This document shows, piece by piece, positions 9,301 to 16,995 of a DNA stretch of 31,234 bases. A program made the translations under genes and the position numbers. The notes beneath the pieces are model-generated. The model worked only from the letters and a program-made list of their open reading frames with translations. It searched no databases and was not told the DNA's origin. The stretch comes from a virus: the IMG/VR virus record IMGVR_UViG_3300021375_002956, positions 1 through 31,234 of that record; one strand, written 5' to 3'. Numbering within the stretch: the first letter of the stretch is position 1; each line of letters opens with the position of its first letter.

Positions 9301-11041
9301 CATTATTGCGGGCAGTTTCGGCCGCACCCTGAGCCGCAACGGCAGCATTTTTTGCCGTGGTCGAATTGCTGAATGCGGTTTCCGCGTCGGTCTTCGCTGT
9401 CTGTGCGGCTGTTTTGGCCGTTTCAGCAGCGGTCTTTGCAGTCTCGGCAGCGGTCTTCGCCGTGGTTGCGTTGGTCGCTGCGGTCTGGGCCTGTGACCTG
9501 GCTGTCTCCGCTGCGGTCTTTGCCGCAATGGCATCCGCTTCTGCTGCTTCTGCGTCGGCTTTTGCCTGAGCAGCATTATTGCTCGCGGTTTGAGAGGTGG
9601 TCGCTGCTGCCTTTGCCGCGTCTTCTGAGATTTTAGCCGCATTGGCCGACGCTGCTGCGGTTGCGGTGCTGCCATAGGTATCGATTAGCTCAGCAATGTC
9701 GGCGTTCGCCTCGTTGACCTTCTCCTGAATGGTCTTGGACTTGATGACCGTGCCGTCATCATCCTTGACCGCATCAAGCGCGGTGTCGGCAACGCCCTTG
9801 GCGTCATTGGCCAGCGATTGCGCGTTGTCGGCAGTCGTCTGGGCAGTCTGTGCAGCTAGAGCCGCTTCATCAGCAGCTTCCGCCAGTTCATTGACGATTG
9901 GCGAAGCATCGCTGTCCGAGTGGACGCCCCAGCACTTTTGATAGCCGTAGCTGACTTTGCAGATCGGAGCCTTTGGCGGCTCTTCTTTCCAATCCAGAAA
10001 CAGGGGAAAGGTCGAGCGATCCGCATTAAGAGTGACCGCGCTTTTAGCGGACTGATAGAACTTGCCGCACTGGTAAACGCCATTCTTGTCCGCAAAGACA
10101 TAACCACCGGCATCCCTGAACAGCTTTTGCAGCGCGTCGAAGAACTCGGTCTGGCTAGTGACATACAGGTCCGTCTCAACAGCATTGAACGCGGAGAAGT
10201 CACCGATCTTATCGGCAGACACGCCAGCAGCTTGAAGAAGCGCAGTAGCGACAGCGGGCAGGGTAGTGCCACCTGACATAGAAACGTCGGCGGTGATCTT
10301 CGGAGTAGGCGTGCCACCGAAACGGAACAAGCCTTCTGCAAAGCAAGTCGCATATTCACCCGGCTTTAGGGTTGCGGCGATCAGGTTCGCATATGAAGTG
10401 GCATTGCCCTTATACTGAGTGGCATCCAGTGGAAGACCATATTCATAAGGCTGGATCGCATAGACAGCGCCATAGCCATGAACCTGATAAACGAGATTGA
10501 CCGGATCAATCTCAACAGGCTCGACGGACTTGGGATTGCCGAAACAGCGCGGCTTTAGATTGCCCTTTGAACCAATCGGTCCTTCTGCGCCACCACTGCC
10601 CGCATATGTCTTCGATAGTATCTTGGTAGTCAGGTCAGCTTCTGGACCGAGCAAGCGAACGGTAACGATATTGCCTTCGCGCTCTAGGTTCGATGCTTTG
10701 CCTTCGCCCCATTTCTGATAGTTGGAGAAGTCAGTGCCATGCTCGCCATACCAAGCCTTGTAAGTTGCACCGTTCCAGACATAGCTACTCCACTCATGGT
10801 TTGTGAAGTCGTCAGAGCAGAAGAAGCTAATCTCGCCGCGTTCGACCTTGGGGTCATCGAGCAAGCCATCGCTTGAGAGCGTAAAGCTCAGCGAAGGCAT
10901 TGAGGTGATGCAGGGAAGCCATGCTTGATCGTTTGCAGTGGTCGCCAGTTTGTCGGCGCTCACATTAGTAAGGCGAAGGGTTTTAGGGGTCGCGCCGTTG
11001 AGAGGCGTAACTTCAAGGAGCATGTTATACACTGTAGCCAT
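3302..11041 (-). CDS. Giant modular tail tip/fibre protein
   Basis: A 2579-residue host-recognition protein. Residues 1 to about 380 are a globular hub-like region that probably docks on the tail tip. From about 382 onward come long Ala/Ser/Thr/Asn-rich coils of the phage fibre-repeat type. These alternate with six beta-type modules at about 632-812, 1012-1190, 1323-1482, 1568-1736, 1858-2010 and 2131-2300. Modules 1 and 2 are close relatives (shared H-W-T, R-I-Y-E-V, L-R-L-N-S-S-E-T, D-V-T-E-R-E-A), and modules 3-5 end in I-E-D-(V/I)-T. The size and form suggest carbohydrate-binding jelly rolls (inferred). A perfect A-E-T-A-K-T-A heptad repeat lies near 530-550. The last 270 residues resemble the C-terminal part of lambda J-type tip proteins. 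The ATG has no Shine-Dalgarno but a TAAATA box 5 nt upstream. Confidence 0.85.
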   Translation of the reverse strand: MATVYNMLLEVTPLNGATPKTLRLTNVSADKLATTANDQAWLPCITSMPSLSFTLSSDGLLDDPKVERGEISFFCSDDFTNHEWSSYVWNGATYKAWYGEHGTDFSNYQKWGEGKASNLEREGNIVTVRLLGPEADLTTKILSKTYAGSGGAEGPIGSKGNLKPRCFGNPKSVEPVEIDPVNLVYQVHGYGAVYAIQPYEYGLPLDATQYKGNATSYANLIAATLKPGEYATCFAEGLFRFGGTPTPKITADVSMSGGTTLPAVATALLQAAGVSADKIGDFSAFNAVETDLYVTSQTEFFDALQKLFRDAGGYVFADKNGVYQCGKFYQSAKSAVTLNADRSTFPLFLDWKEEPPKAPICKVSYGYQKCWGVHSDSDASPIVNELAEAADEAALAAQTAQTTADNAQSLANDAKGVADTALDAVKDDDGTVIKSKTIQEKVNEANADIAELIDTYGSTATAAASANAAKISEDAAKAAATTSQTASNNAAQAKADAEAAEADAIAAKTAAETARSQAQTAATNATTAKTAAETAKTAAETAKTAAQTAKTDAETAFSNSTTAKNAAVAAQGAAETARNNAQTYATNASNSATAASGSASTASTKATEAGNSATAAQASNVSATSTYNDLLNTVYNQPLLPFSFEEGTKHWTRVRNGAPATLATTTGTQVTDADLGQALQFSDWTSAGTNILSKGAVAVSAGRIYEVTVRLKVTASDGSVSFNPILATMAENYVGTDGSSAAFASGGSSSVTTNNTVQTFTAKFAIGGGTGMASLPSNTKYIRPGLRLNSSETGLTLVIGEIRLLDVTEREASAASANAASTSASAAATSATDAGTSASAAQTSATTATTQAGKASTSATNAATSETNAKGSENAAKTSQTAAATSATNAGNSATAAATSASTASSKATEASQSASTATTQANTATTKAGEASTSATNAATSESNALGSKNAAATSATNAATSATNAGNSATAASGSASTAGTKATEAGNAATSAAASAVSANSTYNSTLGALYVTSPILPSTFDEGAKHWTNQRTGNPTSLADIPGTAVIDADMGPSLEFNNWAGAGNNILTKGVIAPKPGRIYEVSVSFKITQSDGAVSFNIALGTMLSGFGTAASNYRSSTIGNYSTTGSVNVLTAKFSLDTISGVTTIPADVVLFRAGIRLNSSETAGSLIFRVGEIRITDVTEREAALASANGAAASASAAATSASTASTNATNAGTSATSASNSANTATTKAGEASTSASNAATSESNANASKNAASTSATNAANSATAAGGSASAASGSASNAQTSATNAGNSASSAAASAVSASSSFDGAKVTAASLLPSDFMQDGLFWSHTFTGVPGSQGALSNAVSYPDVANVGRVAQMGGTTTYRYIAPLGAVSVIAGRTYRLTMSVRATSATAPGVRLYGIYLSSSYGQIGQPSTLQTLSVQNQWYNVTIDVTGDAVIAGSGAYLRPLLRLEPGETHTIQLAFLKIEDVTSQLAAASSASAAATSASSAGTSATNAGNSANSATQSANTASTKANEASNSATSAANSASSASSSSTDASNSATAANSSDVSAKLSAASQMPSDFQQDGKFWQQGFGGLPAALNPITANSTFAFVNNSDVGRSMRVTANSQIDVGNIGMMPLQADRVYRITAKVRQQTGSVFAQLQLYRIGVNTTGSTMGNGTVQSTYTFTALNQWVELTGTVPASTTNAMIAAGASSIRCLLRLLAASSTVTVDYAFIRIEDITESTGAAGSASAAANSASQASASQSAAGSSASSAQTSATNAATSAGQASTSASNASTSANNAAGSANTASTQATNASNSANAASGSATSASNSASAASTSASNAGNSASTSAAQALYAGSYATGNFVAKPTFEDGSTGMWNGSVSVTSYSNGSIGTTKELRSQARDATEGAEFIPLPQTNDRVFRISGYARCGSSSAYPVNVGIQGQLANGSYSFPYSRAANAGVTTWSYFEFNLGIPANILRFKPFVQSQNDAGQAGSVHDARVVGLRIEDITESNSAAGSASAAATSASNAQTSATNAGNSASSASGSANTAATQANNASNSASAAAGSASSAATHSSNAGSSATSASNSANTASTKANEASSSASAASGSAATASSAASTATTQANLTAQYSTGGGNLLTNTEFAVDTSGWWTGINSQSNVVFPINGGGNDWHPQYVNAISIYQQNSSSSGSSDWMQDITIQPSKWYDVSVQVAAHRCQVQVYLQFQNASGGAVSTPSSGALTPLSGGISMGNWTQVGFKGQAPSDAVKARLYLRKFGTLSNQSDSWAWFMRPQVRETFANAPTPCSYSPGNGSAVATTQQASINSAQTAIATANSSIASLNNSVSTLNSSVNVQQTAINNLNGKTAAYFQVNAVSGGRAQLTVFADSNGGGGVDILGDLRISGNAMIGGTINPEALALQRFVKRIGPVTAAGNPGATMYSGTLGQTTGYGSYLLEGNLSFTYLTGRQTNTQSGKPYYIDYLQDGGLTIYIKKNGVLLASASWTGTAQSTYASRSFSAALTTNFDGPDPDTFTGDVTIEVVPFKGNTDTGMVNQGDYYTRQISGNYLNFSINNLRLKWTFI

Positions 11042-11046
11042 ATCGC

Positions 11047-11052
11047 TATTTA
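11047..11052 (-). promoter_or_regulatory. TAAATA box 2 (tail tip/fibre, leaderless spacing)
   Basis: Minus-strand TAAATA preceded by C, separated from the ATG at 11041 by exactly 5 nt. No Shine-Dalgarno is present. The box is enclosed by TCGC/GCGA, so TCGC-TAAATA-GCGA is a perfect inverted repeat with the box as its loop. Confidence 0.55.
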
Positions 11053-11068
11053 GCGACTGGCTCAGTGC

Positions 11069-11833
11069 TTAGATTTCTCGGACGTAGAGTTCCAACTTGT
11101 AATAGTCGGATGAAACCGGACTGCCTTTGGCTGAACTTGTGATGCGGCCAAAGACGGCTTCGCTCTGCAAGTAGACGCTCTGGCTATCAGGAATGAACAG
11201 TAGACCCTTCTTAGTGCCTACATCGCGCAGTAGCGGAAACCAATTGCTCCAGTAGGATACTTCCTTGACGTAACCGATGCTGAACTTCCAAGACGTTTTG
11301 GTGTCGTAGGGATCGACAGTCTCGAAATTGCGATACTCGGTGCGCTGGCTGTTATCCTCGAAAGTATGCTCTGCGTTCAGGTCGATACCATCTTCTTCAA
11401 TGCGCTTGCCGATGATGAGACGACGCGCTTCCACATAGGTCGCCGGATTGCCCGTGCTGGTGATGTCGATGCGGATAAATGTCTCAGTGCGGACACTCGG
11501 AGTGAGGATCAGCGACGTATTGCCACCGCCATTCGCCGCTCCGCTAAAAGCGGGGAGAGCGGTGCTATCGTAGGTCGGGGCACTGGTGGTCGCCGCTGCG
11601 GTCGCTGCTGCACGGATGCGAATGGTATCGGTGGCGCGCAGATTTGTGCCAGACAGGCAGACCGTATCCCATGAGCCAGCAGGCAATTGCACGGTGATCT
11701 GCACGGAAGTCAGGTTAGACGAGCGCCAGACCATCGACGGGTGATCGAGGTTCAAATTGGTCGCTGGTGCGGTTGTGCTGTTGTTCGATGATTGAACGGT
11801 GAAAGCCCTAGGGGCACAGATGACGACTGCCAT
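11069..11833 (-). CDS. Distal tail / baseplate protein
   Basis: A 254-residue protein, beta-rich, with no catalytic motif. A Thr/Ala/Asn-rich first third leads into a region around residues 136-160 with the pattern R-R-L-I-I-G-K-R-I-E-E-D-G-I-D. Phage proteins of this style are tail-end structural proteins placed between tape measure and tip, which is where this gene lies. The ATG overlaps the TAA of the preceding gene as TAATG, so translation is coupled. No precise family name can be assigned; distal tail protein or hub adaptor are the likely options. Confidence 0.6.
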   Translation of the reverse strand: MAVVICAPRAFTVQSSNNSTTAPATNLNLDHPSMVWRSSNLTSVQITVQLPAGSWDTVCLSGTNLRATDTIRIRAAATAAATTSAPTYDSTALPAFSGAANGGGNTSLILTPSVRTETFIRIDITSTGNPATYVEARRLIIGKRIEEDGIDLNAEHTFEDNSQRTEYRNFETVDPYDTKTSWKFSIGYVKEVSYWSNWFPLLRDVGTKKGLLFIPDSQSVYLQSEAVFGRITSSAKGSPVSSDYYKLELYVREI

Positions 11834-12186
11834 TATCCATGCACCTTTGCGGTTGTAATTCCCTTGTTCAAATCGGTGGTGAAACTCAGGACGCGATAAG
11901 TCCTGCCGTCTGTGCCGTATTTGGGGATAACAGGAATGTAGCGGGGAACGCCTGTTAGAAAATCCTCAAGGGTCATCACGCCATCAATGCTCACTGTGAA
12001 AATGCGAGCAGTGTTGTTCTGAGCGAGGATCAACGGACCTAGCTGGCTTGCGGTAGTAGGATCGACGTTACAGGAAAACTCTTCCTCACGAGCGGTATTG
12101 TCACGCGCCTTAACGGCAGTGTCTTCCTTTACGTCCCAACGATATTCCTTCTTGATGAAAGATGCTCTGTTTGCGTCTATTGCCAT
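11833..12186 (-). CDS. Small tail-tip assembly protein
   Basis: A 117-residue protein with predicted beta strands and no membrane or enzyme motif. It lies directly after the tape measure gene, the usual place for distal tail components, and is coupled to the next gene by a TAATG overlap. The ATG at 12186 has an AAGGGAGG, but 15 bases away, too far for normal use. A TAAATA box lies 5 nt upstream of the ATG. The gene may therefore be read from a leaderless transcript as well as, weakly, from read-through mRNA. Function is inferred from position only. Confidence 0.6.
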   Translation of the reverse strand: MAIDANRASFIKKEYRWDVKEDTAVKARDNTAREEEFSCNVDPTTASQLGPLILAQNNTARIFTVSIDGVMTLEDFLTGVPRYIPVIPKYGTDGRTYRVLSFTTDLNKGITTAKVHG

Positions 12187-12191
12187 GTGCT

Positions 12192-12197
12192 TATTTA
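12192..12197 (-). promoter_or_regulatory. TAAATA box 3 (distal tail gene, leaderless spacing)
   Basis: Minus-strand TAAATA with G in front, the only copy not preceded by A or C. It stands in the 21-nt gap after the tape measure stop. Exactly 5 nt separate it from the ATG at 12186. Confidence 0.5.
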
Positions 12198-12207
12198 CGC
12201 GCCTCCC

Positions 12208-15200
12208 TTAAACATATTGCAGCTTGCCGTTGATGGCCGTGTAAGTCGTTCCGCCGGTTGTGGTGTAAACGACAGTTCCAGCGCTATTACCCGACTTGAT
12301 CGCGGATAGGATTTGCGCGAGGTAATCGGTCTGTAGTGTCTGGTTAGTTGTGATCGCGTTCGTCTGGCTGTTTAGAACCGAAGTCACGTCCGACGTTGTG
12401 GCAGTGGTAGAAGCCACACCAAGCGCAGTTTCGACATTTGTTAGGAAACCGGTGGTCGTGGACTTCAAGTCGAATAGGAGCGCCTGATACTCCTTGGAGT
12501 TCGTGCCATAGACCGACTGACTGTTGTTCAGGATTTTATCGACAAGAGTTGAATATGCGTCCTGATCGACTTGCTTGCCCGCAAGTGCATCGCTCTGGTA
12601 GGAAGCGAACGCGGCCATGTTCTCGGTCAACTGCGCCATAGCGGACTTGCCGCTTGCTTCGCCGTTCAGAGTGTCCAAGATATCGCGCAGACCGGAAGTC
12701 TGTTCCTTAATGATGTCCTGTAGCTTGAGTGTGCGAAGCTGTTCTAGCTGTGCATATTCCTCGCTGGTCGCACCAGCCTCATTGAATATCTTCGTGAGGT
12801 TCTTGAACTCCAAGCTGAGCGCATCAAGTGCAGAGCCAACCGGATCGAGACGGCTCTTCAAGTCCTTGAAGACGTTTTCGAAGGTCAGAGCCTTTTCCAT
12901 CTGCGCTTCGATATCGTCGCCAGCCTTCAACAGTGCATTAGTGGAAGCCCTGACACCGACGATTGCACCATCACTGATTGCGTCCGCGATGGCTGCGCGA
13001 AGTGCCGCTTCTGCGCCATCCTTGCCGTAGTCGGAAACATCGCTGTATTTGCCCTTGAGCTTACCAGAACGTCCGCTGCTGCTGACACGCCATTTGCCCT
13101 TATACTGGCCTAGCGAAACGGAGTAATTGCCCACGTCTGCACCAAGCTGGGCAGCGATGTTGTCGAGCGTCGATATGATGCTGTTACCGGCAGTGGACGC
13201 GTTGTCTTCATATGCCTGCTTGTTACCGCGAGTGCTGACAGTGCCGTTCGTGACGGTCGCTGTGCCCCACTTGGCCTTCTTCAACAGGTTTGCACCAAGC
13301 CCGCCGATGATGGAGCCAGCAAGCGAGCCAAGAGGGCCGCCAATCGAGCCGAGAGCGCCGCCAATGGATGAGCCAGTGCTGTTTAGGCCGAGCATCGAGC
13401 CGACTGCGCTACCAAGGCCAGCACCGCTAGCGGCGTTGCCCATGATGTTGCCAAGGCCGCTCATAAAGTCGCCGCCCTTACTGAACATGCTGCCGAAGGA
13501 TTTCTTAAATCCACCGAAGCTGTCGGAAATGCTGGACAGCGGTTTGGTCCAAGTGCTGCTTGTGAACAGCTTGTCACCAAACGAACTTGCGCCGCTCTGG
13601 AATGATTTGCCCAGACCGTTTAGCGACCCATCGACCTTGCGACCGAAGACATCGACCAGCGATCCGATTGCACCAAGGCCACCGAAATTCTTGCCAGTAG
13701 CTGCGGCTGCAATGCCCTGAATGGCACGGCCTAGCTTGCTGATCGCGGAGCCGAACGCACCTTGGAATTGATCGCCAAGGGCCTCGATGCGCTGACCGAA
13801 CTCGTCGCGGAATTGCATTGAGGAATCGAGCGCAGCTTGTGCCAGACCCTCCTTAATTTCCTTATAGACCGCATCGCTGATCGTGCCATTTGCACGGCCC
13901 ACTTCGAGCGCAGCCATATCGGTCGCGGACTGCTTTGCGGCCTGTGCCTTGCGATAGGACGCGCTGTATTTGTCGGCCAGTTCAGCAGAGCGGTCCAACT
14001 GCTGGTTGAGCAGCTTATTTGCATCCACGCGGGCAAGATCGGTGCGCAGTGCCTTTTCAGCGGCCTGATACGCAGCGCTTTGCAGGTCCACGCCTTCGGC
14101 AGCAGCCTTTGCACGGAATTCCAGAATGCCGCGTTCGCTCTCAATCTGATCCTGAGTGAGACCGGCAATTCGCTTCTTGGTCATCTCTTCCGAGATCCCG
14201 GCAGCGGTCACAGCGTCGATATGGGCCTGAGCGGCATCGGCCAGGAACTTGTTGGTGCGGACGAGCTGGGTCGCGGTGGTCAGGCGCTGCAACTCAGCAG
14301 CAACCAGATCACGGCCTAGGATTCTCTGTAGCTCTAGCTGCTTTTTATGATCTTCGGCTTTGATGCCCAGCAGTTCGGCAGTGGCAGCTTCGTTTTTGAG
14401 TGTTTCCCAGAACTCCTTTTCCGCCTTGGCGCGCTTTTCGGCATCGCTTTCGCCGCTCTTCTTTTTATCCGCTGCTGGCTTGTCCTTGCCCAATGCGGCA
14501 AAGTCGATGTTGCCCTTTGCCGATTTTCCGGCTGCTTCATCGATCCATTTGCGATTGCCGCGCTGGTCTTGCTGGACACGACCTGCACCGGTCATCACAC
14601 GACTTGCCACTTTCTGGGTGCGGCTAAACGAAAGATCGATTTTGCTGAACTTGGAGAAGTCGCCGGTCAGGGCAGCAGCAAGAGCCGCGCCGGTCTGCAT
14701 GAACGTGGCCTTCAATTCGGCCAGTGCGACCTTGAAGATATTCGGAAGCTGACCAGCGACATACTGAGCGGCGCGCAGAATACCGACGAGGCTTTCACCC
14801 ATACTCTGGCCGGTCGATTGCGTCGCGGGCATGAGCCAATCGAAGGCCATACCGAACGCGCTGCGAATGCCCCCAGCGACCATGCCGATGATGCCACCGG
14901 CGAAGCCCATAACGCTGCCGATGACGCTGCCCGCCATCGAGACCCATTCGCCTACGAATTTGAAAGCGACGGCTAGGCCATCGAGCGCAGACTTGAATGT
15001 GCCAGCGCCCTGAGTGCCGCCGACGAACATGGAAAGCAGGCCGCCAGCTACATCGACCACAACGGACAACAGGCCGCCGACAATATCCATGATGCCAGAA
15101 AGCAAGGGAGTGATAGCATCGAGGCCAGACGACACAGCACCGACGACCTTGCCGACGGTCTTGTTCAGAACGCCGTCACCCATCGCCGCGAGTGTGTTGA

Positions 15201-16032
15201 AAATCTGATCTTCGAATTGGGAGAATGCACCTTGAGCGGTAGCCATCTGTCGAGCCATCGCGCCACCGAAATTGGTGTTGCCGATACCAACGATATACTT
15301 CTGGATGGCTGATGCGTTTTTATCGACGGTCGTGGTCACGCCTTGGAAGGTGAATTTGACCTTGTTGCTTTCTTGGCTGGCTTTGATGCCGAATTCCTTG
15401 AGGCGTTCAAACTCGCCGGTCGTAGCGTCTGCGACCGCTTCGACCATCTGCATCATGTCTTTGCCCATCGCGGCAGACGTGTTGCCGAAGCTGGTCATGA
15501 TCTCGGTCGAGGTCTCTAGACCCAGAGCGCGCATTTTAATGAAGCCATTGACGGACTGCTCCGTCGAGAACGGGGTATTGTTACCGAAAGCGACCAGTTC
15601 ACGATAAGCTGCGTCAGCGGCTTCCGTGCTTTTCGTCATGGTCAGCAAATTGGCTTTCCATGTCTCGACCTTCGCGGCTGCTCCGACTGCTACGGTCGCG
15701 AGCGCACCAATACCCAGCACGACACCACCGATGATGCCCGCGACCGGACCCATGCCCATGAGTTTGGAAATGAGATTACCGACAACCGGAATTGCGGCAG
15801 CAGAACGACCATTGATGTCGTCCATGATCTTGCCGACTGCGCCACCGGCTTTGGCGTTGTCGTTCATTGCGCGGGTCAGGCGACCCAATGCTGATGTCTG
15901 ATTGTCGTTTGCCGCTGCCGTGCGACGTGAGGAATTACCGACTGAACCAATGGCCTGATTGACGCGGCGAGCGCCAGCCTCCGCACCAGCAGCCTCGATA
16001 TTGATCCTAATTACTGCTTGTGCGTCTGCCAC
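12208..16032 (-). CDS. Tail tape measure protein
   Basis: A 1274-residue protein with the classic tape measure layout. A short N-terminal region is followed by a hydrophobic Gly/Ala/Val stretch at about residues 93-117. Next comes a conserved-looking TP901-type segment with F-G-x-x-T-P-F-S at about 149-156. Further hydrophobic Gly/Val stretches (about 305-400), Lys/Glu-rich helical regions and a Gly/Ser-rich section near 860-930 follow. It fixes tail length and is ejected with the DNA. At about 0.15 nm per residue, the usual rule, the tail would be close to 190 nm. The GTG start at 16032 is supported by AAGGAG with a 5-base spacer. It follows the tail chaperone pair as in most long-tailed phages. 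Confidence 0.93.
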   Translation of the reverse strand: MADAQAVIRINIEAAGAEAGARRVNQAIGSVGNSSRRTAAANDNQTSALGRLTRAMNDNAKAGGAVGKIMDDINGRSAAAIPVVGNLISKLMGMGPVAGIIGGVVLGIGALATVAVGAAAKVETWKANLLTMTKSTEAADAAYRELVAFGNNTPFSTEQSVNGFIKMRALGLETSTEIMTSFGNTSAAMGKDMMQMVEAVADATTGEFERLKEFGIKASQESNKVKFTFQGVTTTVDKNASAIQKYIVGIGNTNFGGAMARQMATAQGAFSQFEDQIFNTLAAMGDGVLNKTVGKVVGAVSSGLDAITPLLSGIMDIVGGLLSVVVDVAGGLLSMFVGGTQGAGTFKSALDGLAVAFKFVGEWVSMAGSVIGSVMGFAGGIIGMVAGGIRSAFGMAFDWLMPATQSTGQSMGESLVGILRAAQYVAGQLPNIFKVALAELKATFMQTGAALAAALTGDFSKFSKIDLSFSRTQKVASRVMTGAGRVQQDQRGNRKWIDEAAGKSAKGNIDFAALGKDKPAADKKKSGESDAEKRAKAEKEFWETLKNEAATAELLGIKAEDHKKQLELQRILGRDLVAAELQRLTTATQLVRTNKFLADAAQAHIDAVTAAGISEEMTKKRIAGLTQDQIESERGILEFRAKAAAEGVDLQSAAYQAAEKALRTDLARVDANKLLNQQLDRSAELADKYSASYRKAQAAKQSATDMAALEVGRANGTISDAVYKEIKEGLAQAALDSSMQFRDEFGQRIEALGDQFQGAFGSAISKLGRAIQGIAAAATGKNFGGLGAIGSLVDVFGRKVDGSLNGLGKSFQSGASSFGDKLFTSSTWTKPLSSISDSFGGFKKSFGSMFSKGGDFMSGLGNIMGNAASGAGLGSAVGSMLGLNSTGSSIGGALGSIGGPLGSLAGSIIGGLGANLLKKAKWGTATVTNGTVSTRGNKQAYEDNASTAGNSIISTLDNIAAQLGADVGNYSVSLGQYKGKWRVSSSGRSGKLKGKYSDVSDYGKDGAEAALRAAIADAISDGAIVGVRASTNALLKAGDDIEAQMEKALTFENVFKDLKSRLDPVGSALDALSLEFKNLTKIFNEAGATSEEYAQLEQLRTLKLQDIIKEQTSGLRDILDTLNGEASGKSAMAQLTENMAAFASYQSDALAGKQVDQDAYSTLVDKILNNSQSVYGTNSKEYQALLFDLKSTTTGFLTNVETALGVASTTATTSDVTSVLNSQTNAITTNQTLQTDYLAQILSAIKSGNSAGTVVYTTTGGTTYTAINGKLQYV

Positions 16033-16061
16033 GGGTTCTCCTTCTTATGAGAGGTTCCCGT

Positions 16062-16067
16062 TATTTA
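16062..16067 (-). promoter_or_regulatory. TAAATA box 4 (tape measure)
   Basis: Minus-strand TAAATA preceded by C in the gap after the chaperone T region. It ends 29 nt before the GTG at 16032; the leader holds AAGGAG. Confidence 0.55.
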
Positions 16068-16074
16068 GCTGGCT

Positions 16075-16416
16075 CTACTTGCCCTTAGAGGACATGGCTC
16101 GCTCTGCCTGCTCACGCGCTTTGTTGAGAACAAAGCCGTCAAGTTCGCGAATGATGTAGAGGAAGTCGGAGCGCTCTTTACCCTTCAAATGCCACTCGTC
16201 TGCCATAAGCCGGATTGCAGAATGAGGGATGGGGAGTAGCGCACCTTGTATTGCTGGACGATCCGTAGATAGTTCATGATATGCCCACCAATACCATGTC
16301 CATTCGATATCTGGCTGGTCAGCTAGTGCTTTAATGGCAAGCTCATTACCGGCATCGGCTCCTTTCTGGAGTAGCGCGAGATCATCACGCATACTCCAGT
16401 CCAAAGCCTTTATTAG
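16075..16416 (-). CDS. Tail chaperone T region, read by -1 frameshift from G
   Basis: This frame has no ribosome binding site and, as an isolated ORF, would need a TTG start at 16404. Its frame is open upstream through the slippery site at 16416-16422. It is therefore best read as the C-terminal extension of the preceding gene: after the slip the ribosome adds L-I-K-A and the 109 residues that follow, giving a G-T fusion of about 264 residues. The extension is helical, Trp-rich near its middle (W-T-W-Y-W-W) and Lys/Arg-rich at the end. In lambda-type systems G and G-T coat the tape measure and recruit tube subunits. The gene order chaperones-tape measure fits exactly. Confidence 0.82.
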   Translation of the reverse strand, partial: LIKALDWSMRDDLALLQKGADAGNELAIKALADQPDIEWTWYWWAYHELSTDRPAIQGALLPIPHSAIRLMADEWHLKGKERSDFLYIIRELDGFVLNKAREQAERAMSSKGK

Positions 16417-16868
16417 TTTCCCGAGATTTCGTCCTTGTCGGCTGCACCATAGTTGCGAACGTCAGCAGCAAATTCCAGCAGTTCCACAAAGACCACCTTG
16501 CGAACAGCCGGGATGGAAAAATACTGCTTGGCGACTTCCTTGCTGTATGGCACTTCGTTGCCACCCTTCTTGACGCCCTTCCAATCGAGCAGGATTGCTT
16601 CAAGGAAGACTTCAAGTGCAAGATCGTCAGCAGTGACTTGCTTCAAGCGGATCGCCTTGGCATACTTGTTTTTGACGCGCTCCTGTGTCTTCTTGATTGC
16701 TGGATTGTCGCCGTCATACATGACTAGCTTAAATTCACCCCAGCACTGGTCATGTTCGTCCAGAACAGGAGGCGACCAAACGCCTTCAACTGCAACATCT
16801 GCGTCATAGCGGACTGGGATATCAAAACCGAAGTTATCATCGGCTACGGTAGTTTCGTTCTTTGCCAT
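16413..16868 (-). CDS. Tail assembly chaperone (G-type)
   Basis: A 151-residue acidic protein, not present in virions in related systems, that chaperones tail assembly with its frameshifted longer form. Residues 90-140 are helical with a hydrophobic pattern (F-L-E-A-I-L-L-D-W, V-F-V-E-L-L-E-F-A). The last three sense codons overlap the heptamer G-GGA-AAC, followed at once by two stop codons TAA TAA, the usual arrangement for a -1 slip. The ATG at 16868 has AAGGGAG 8 bases upstream. Position between tail tube and tape measure supports the call more than sequence identity does. Confidence 0.8.
   Translation of the reverse strand: MAKNETTVADDNFGFDIPVRYDADVAVEGVWSPPVLDEHDQCWGEFKLVMYDGDNPAIKKTQERVKNKYAKAIRLKQVTADDLALEVFLEAILLDWKGVKKGGNEVPYSKEVAKQYFSIPAVRKVVFVELLEFAADVRNYGAADKDEISGN
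16416..16422 (-). promoter_or_regulatory. -1 ribosomal slippery site G GGA AAC
   Basis: Read on the minus strand in the G frame, the codons are TCG GGA AAC TAA. GGGAAAC matches X-XXY-YYZ exactly. Slipping back one base gives GGG AAA and continues CTA ATA AAG, which is open to 16075. Confidence 0.85.
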
Positions 16869-16902
16869 CTTATGTTCTCCCTTATTGGTTTATCGGCAAA
16901 GG

Positions 16903-16908
16903 TATTTA
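16903..16908 (-). promoter_or_regulatory. TAAATA box 5 (tail chaperones)
   Basis: Minus-strand TAAATA preceded by A. It lies about 13 bases past the tail-tube terminator hairpin and ends 34 nt before the ATG at 16868; the leader contains AAGGGAG. Confidence 0.55.
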
Positions 16909-16920
16909 TGCGTCTGATAA

Positions 16921-16989
16921 GGAAACGGCCCTGAGCCGAAGCCCAGAGCCGCCGAGAGCTACAGGAGGGAGAGAGAACGTGTAGCTCTC
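16921..16989 (-). terminator. Double hairpin terminator after the tail tube gene
   Basis: Two hairpins in series follow the tail tube stop. The first (16954-16989) has a perfect 10-bp stem GAGAGCTACA/TGTAGCTCTC with a 16-base loop. The second (16926-16951) has an 11-bp stem with a stable TTCG tetraloop and is followed leftward by TTTCC, a normal Rho-independent form. Confidence 0.75.
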
Positions 16990-16995
16990 TATCTT

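Noticed and set aside
4600-9700. Repeated DNA resembling a CRISPR or satellite array
   Set aside because: The repeats are degenerate codons for a coiled-coil protein, in frame throughout, without constant repeat units or spacers.
16385-16621. Third minus-strand frame inside the tail chaperone gene
   Set aside because: It is in neither the G nor the -1 frame and has no family features.
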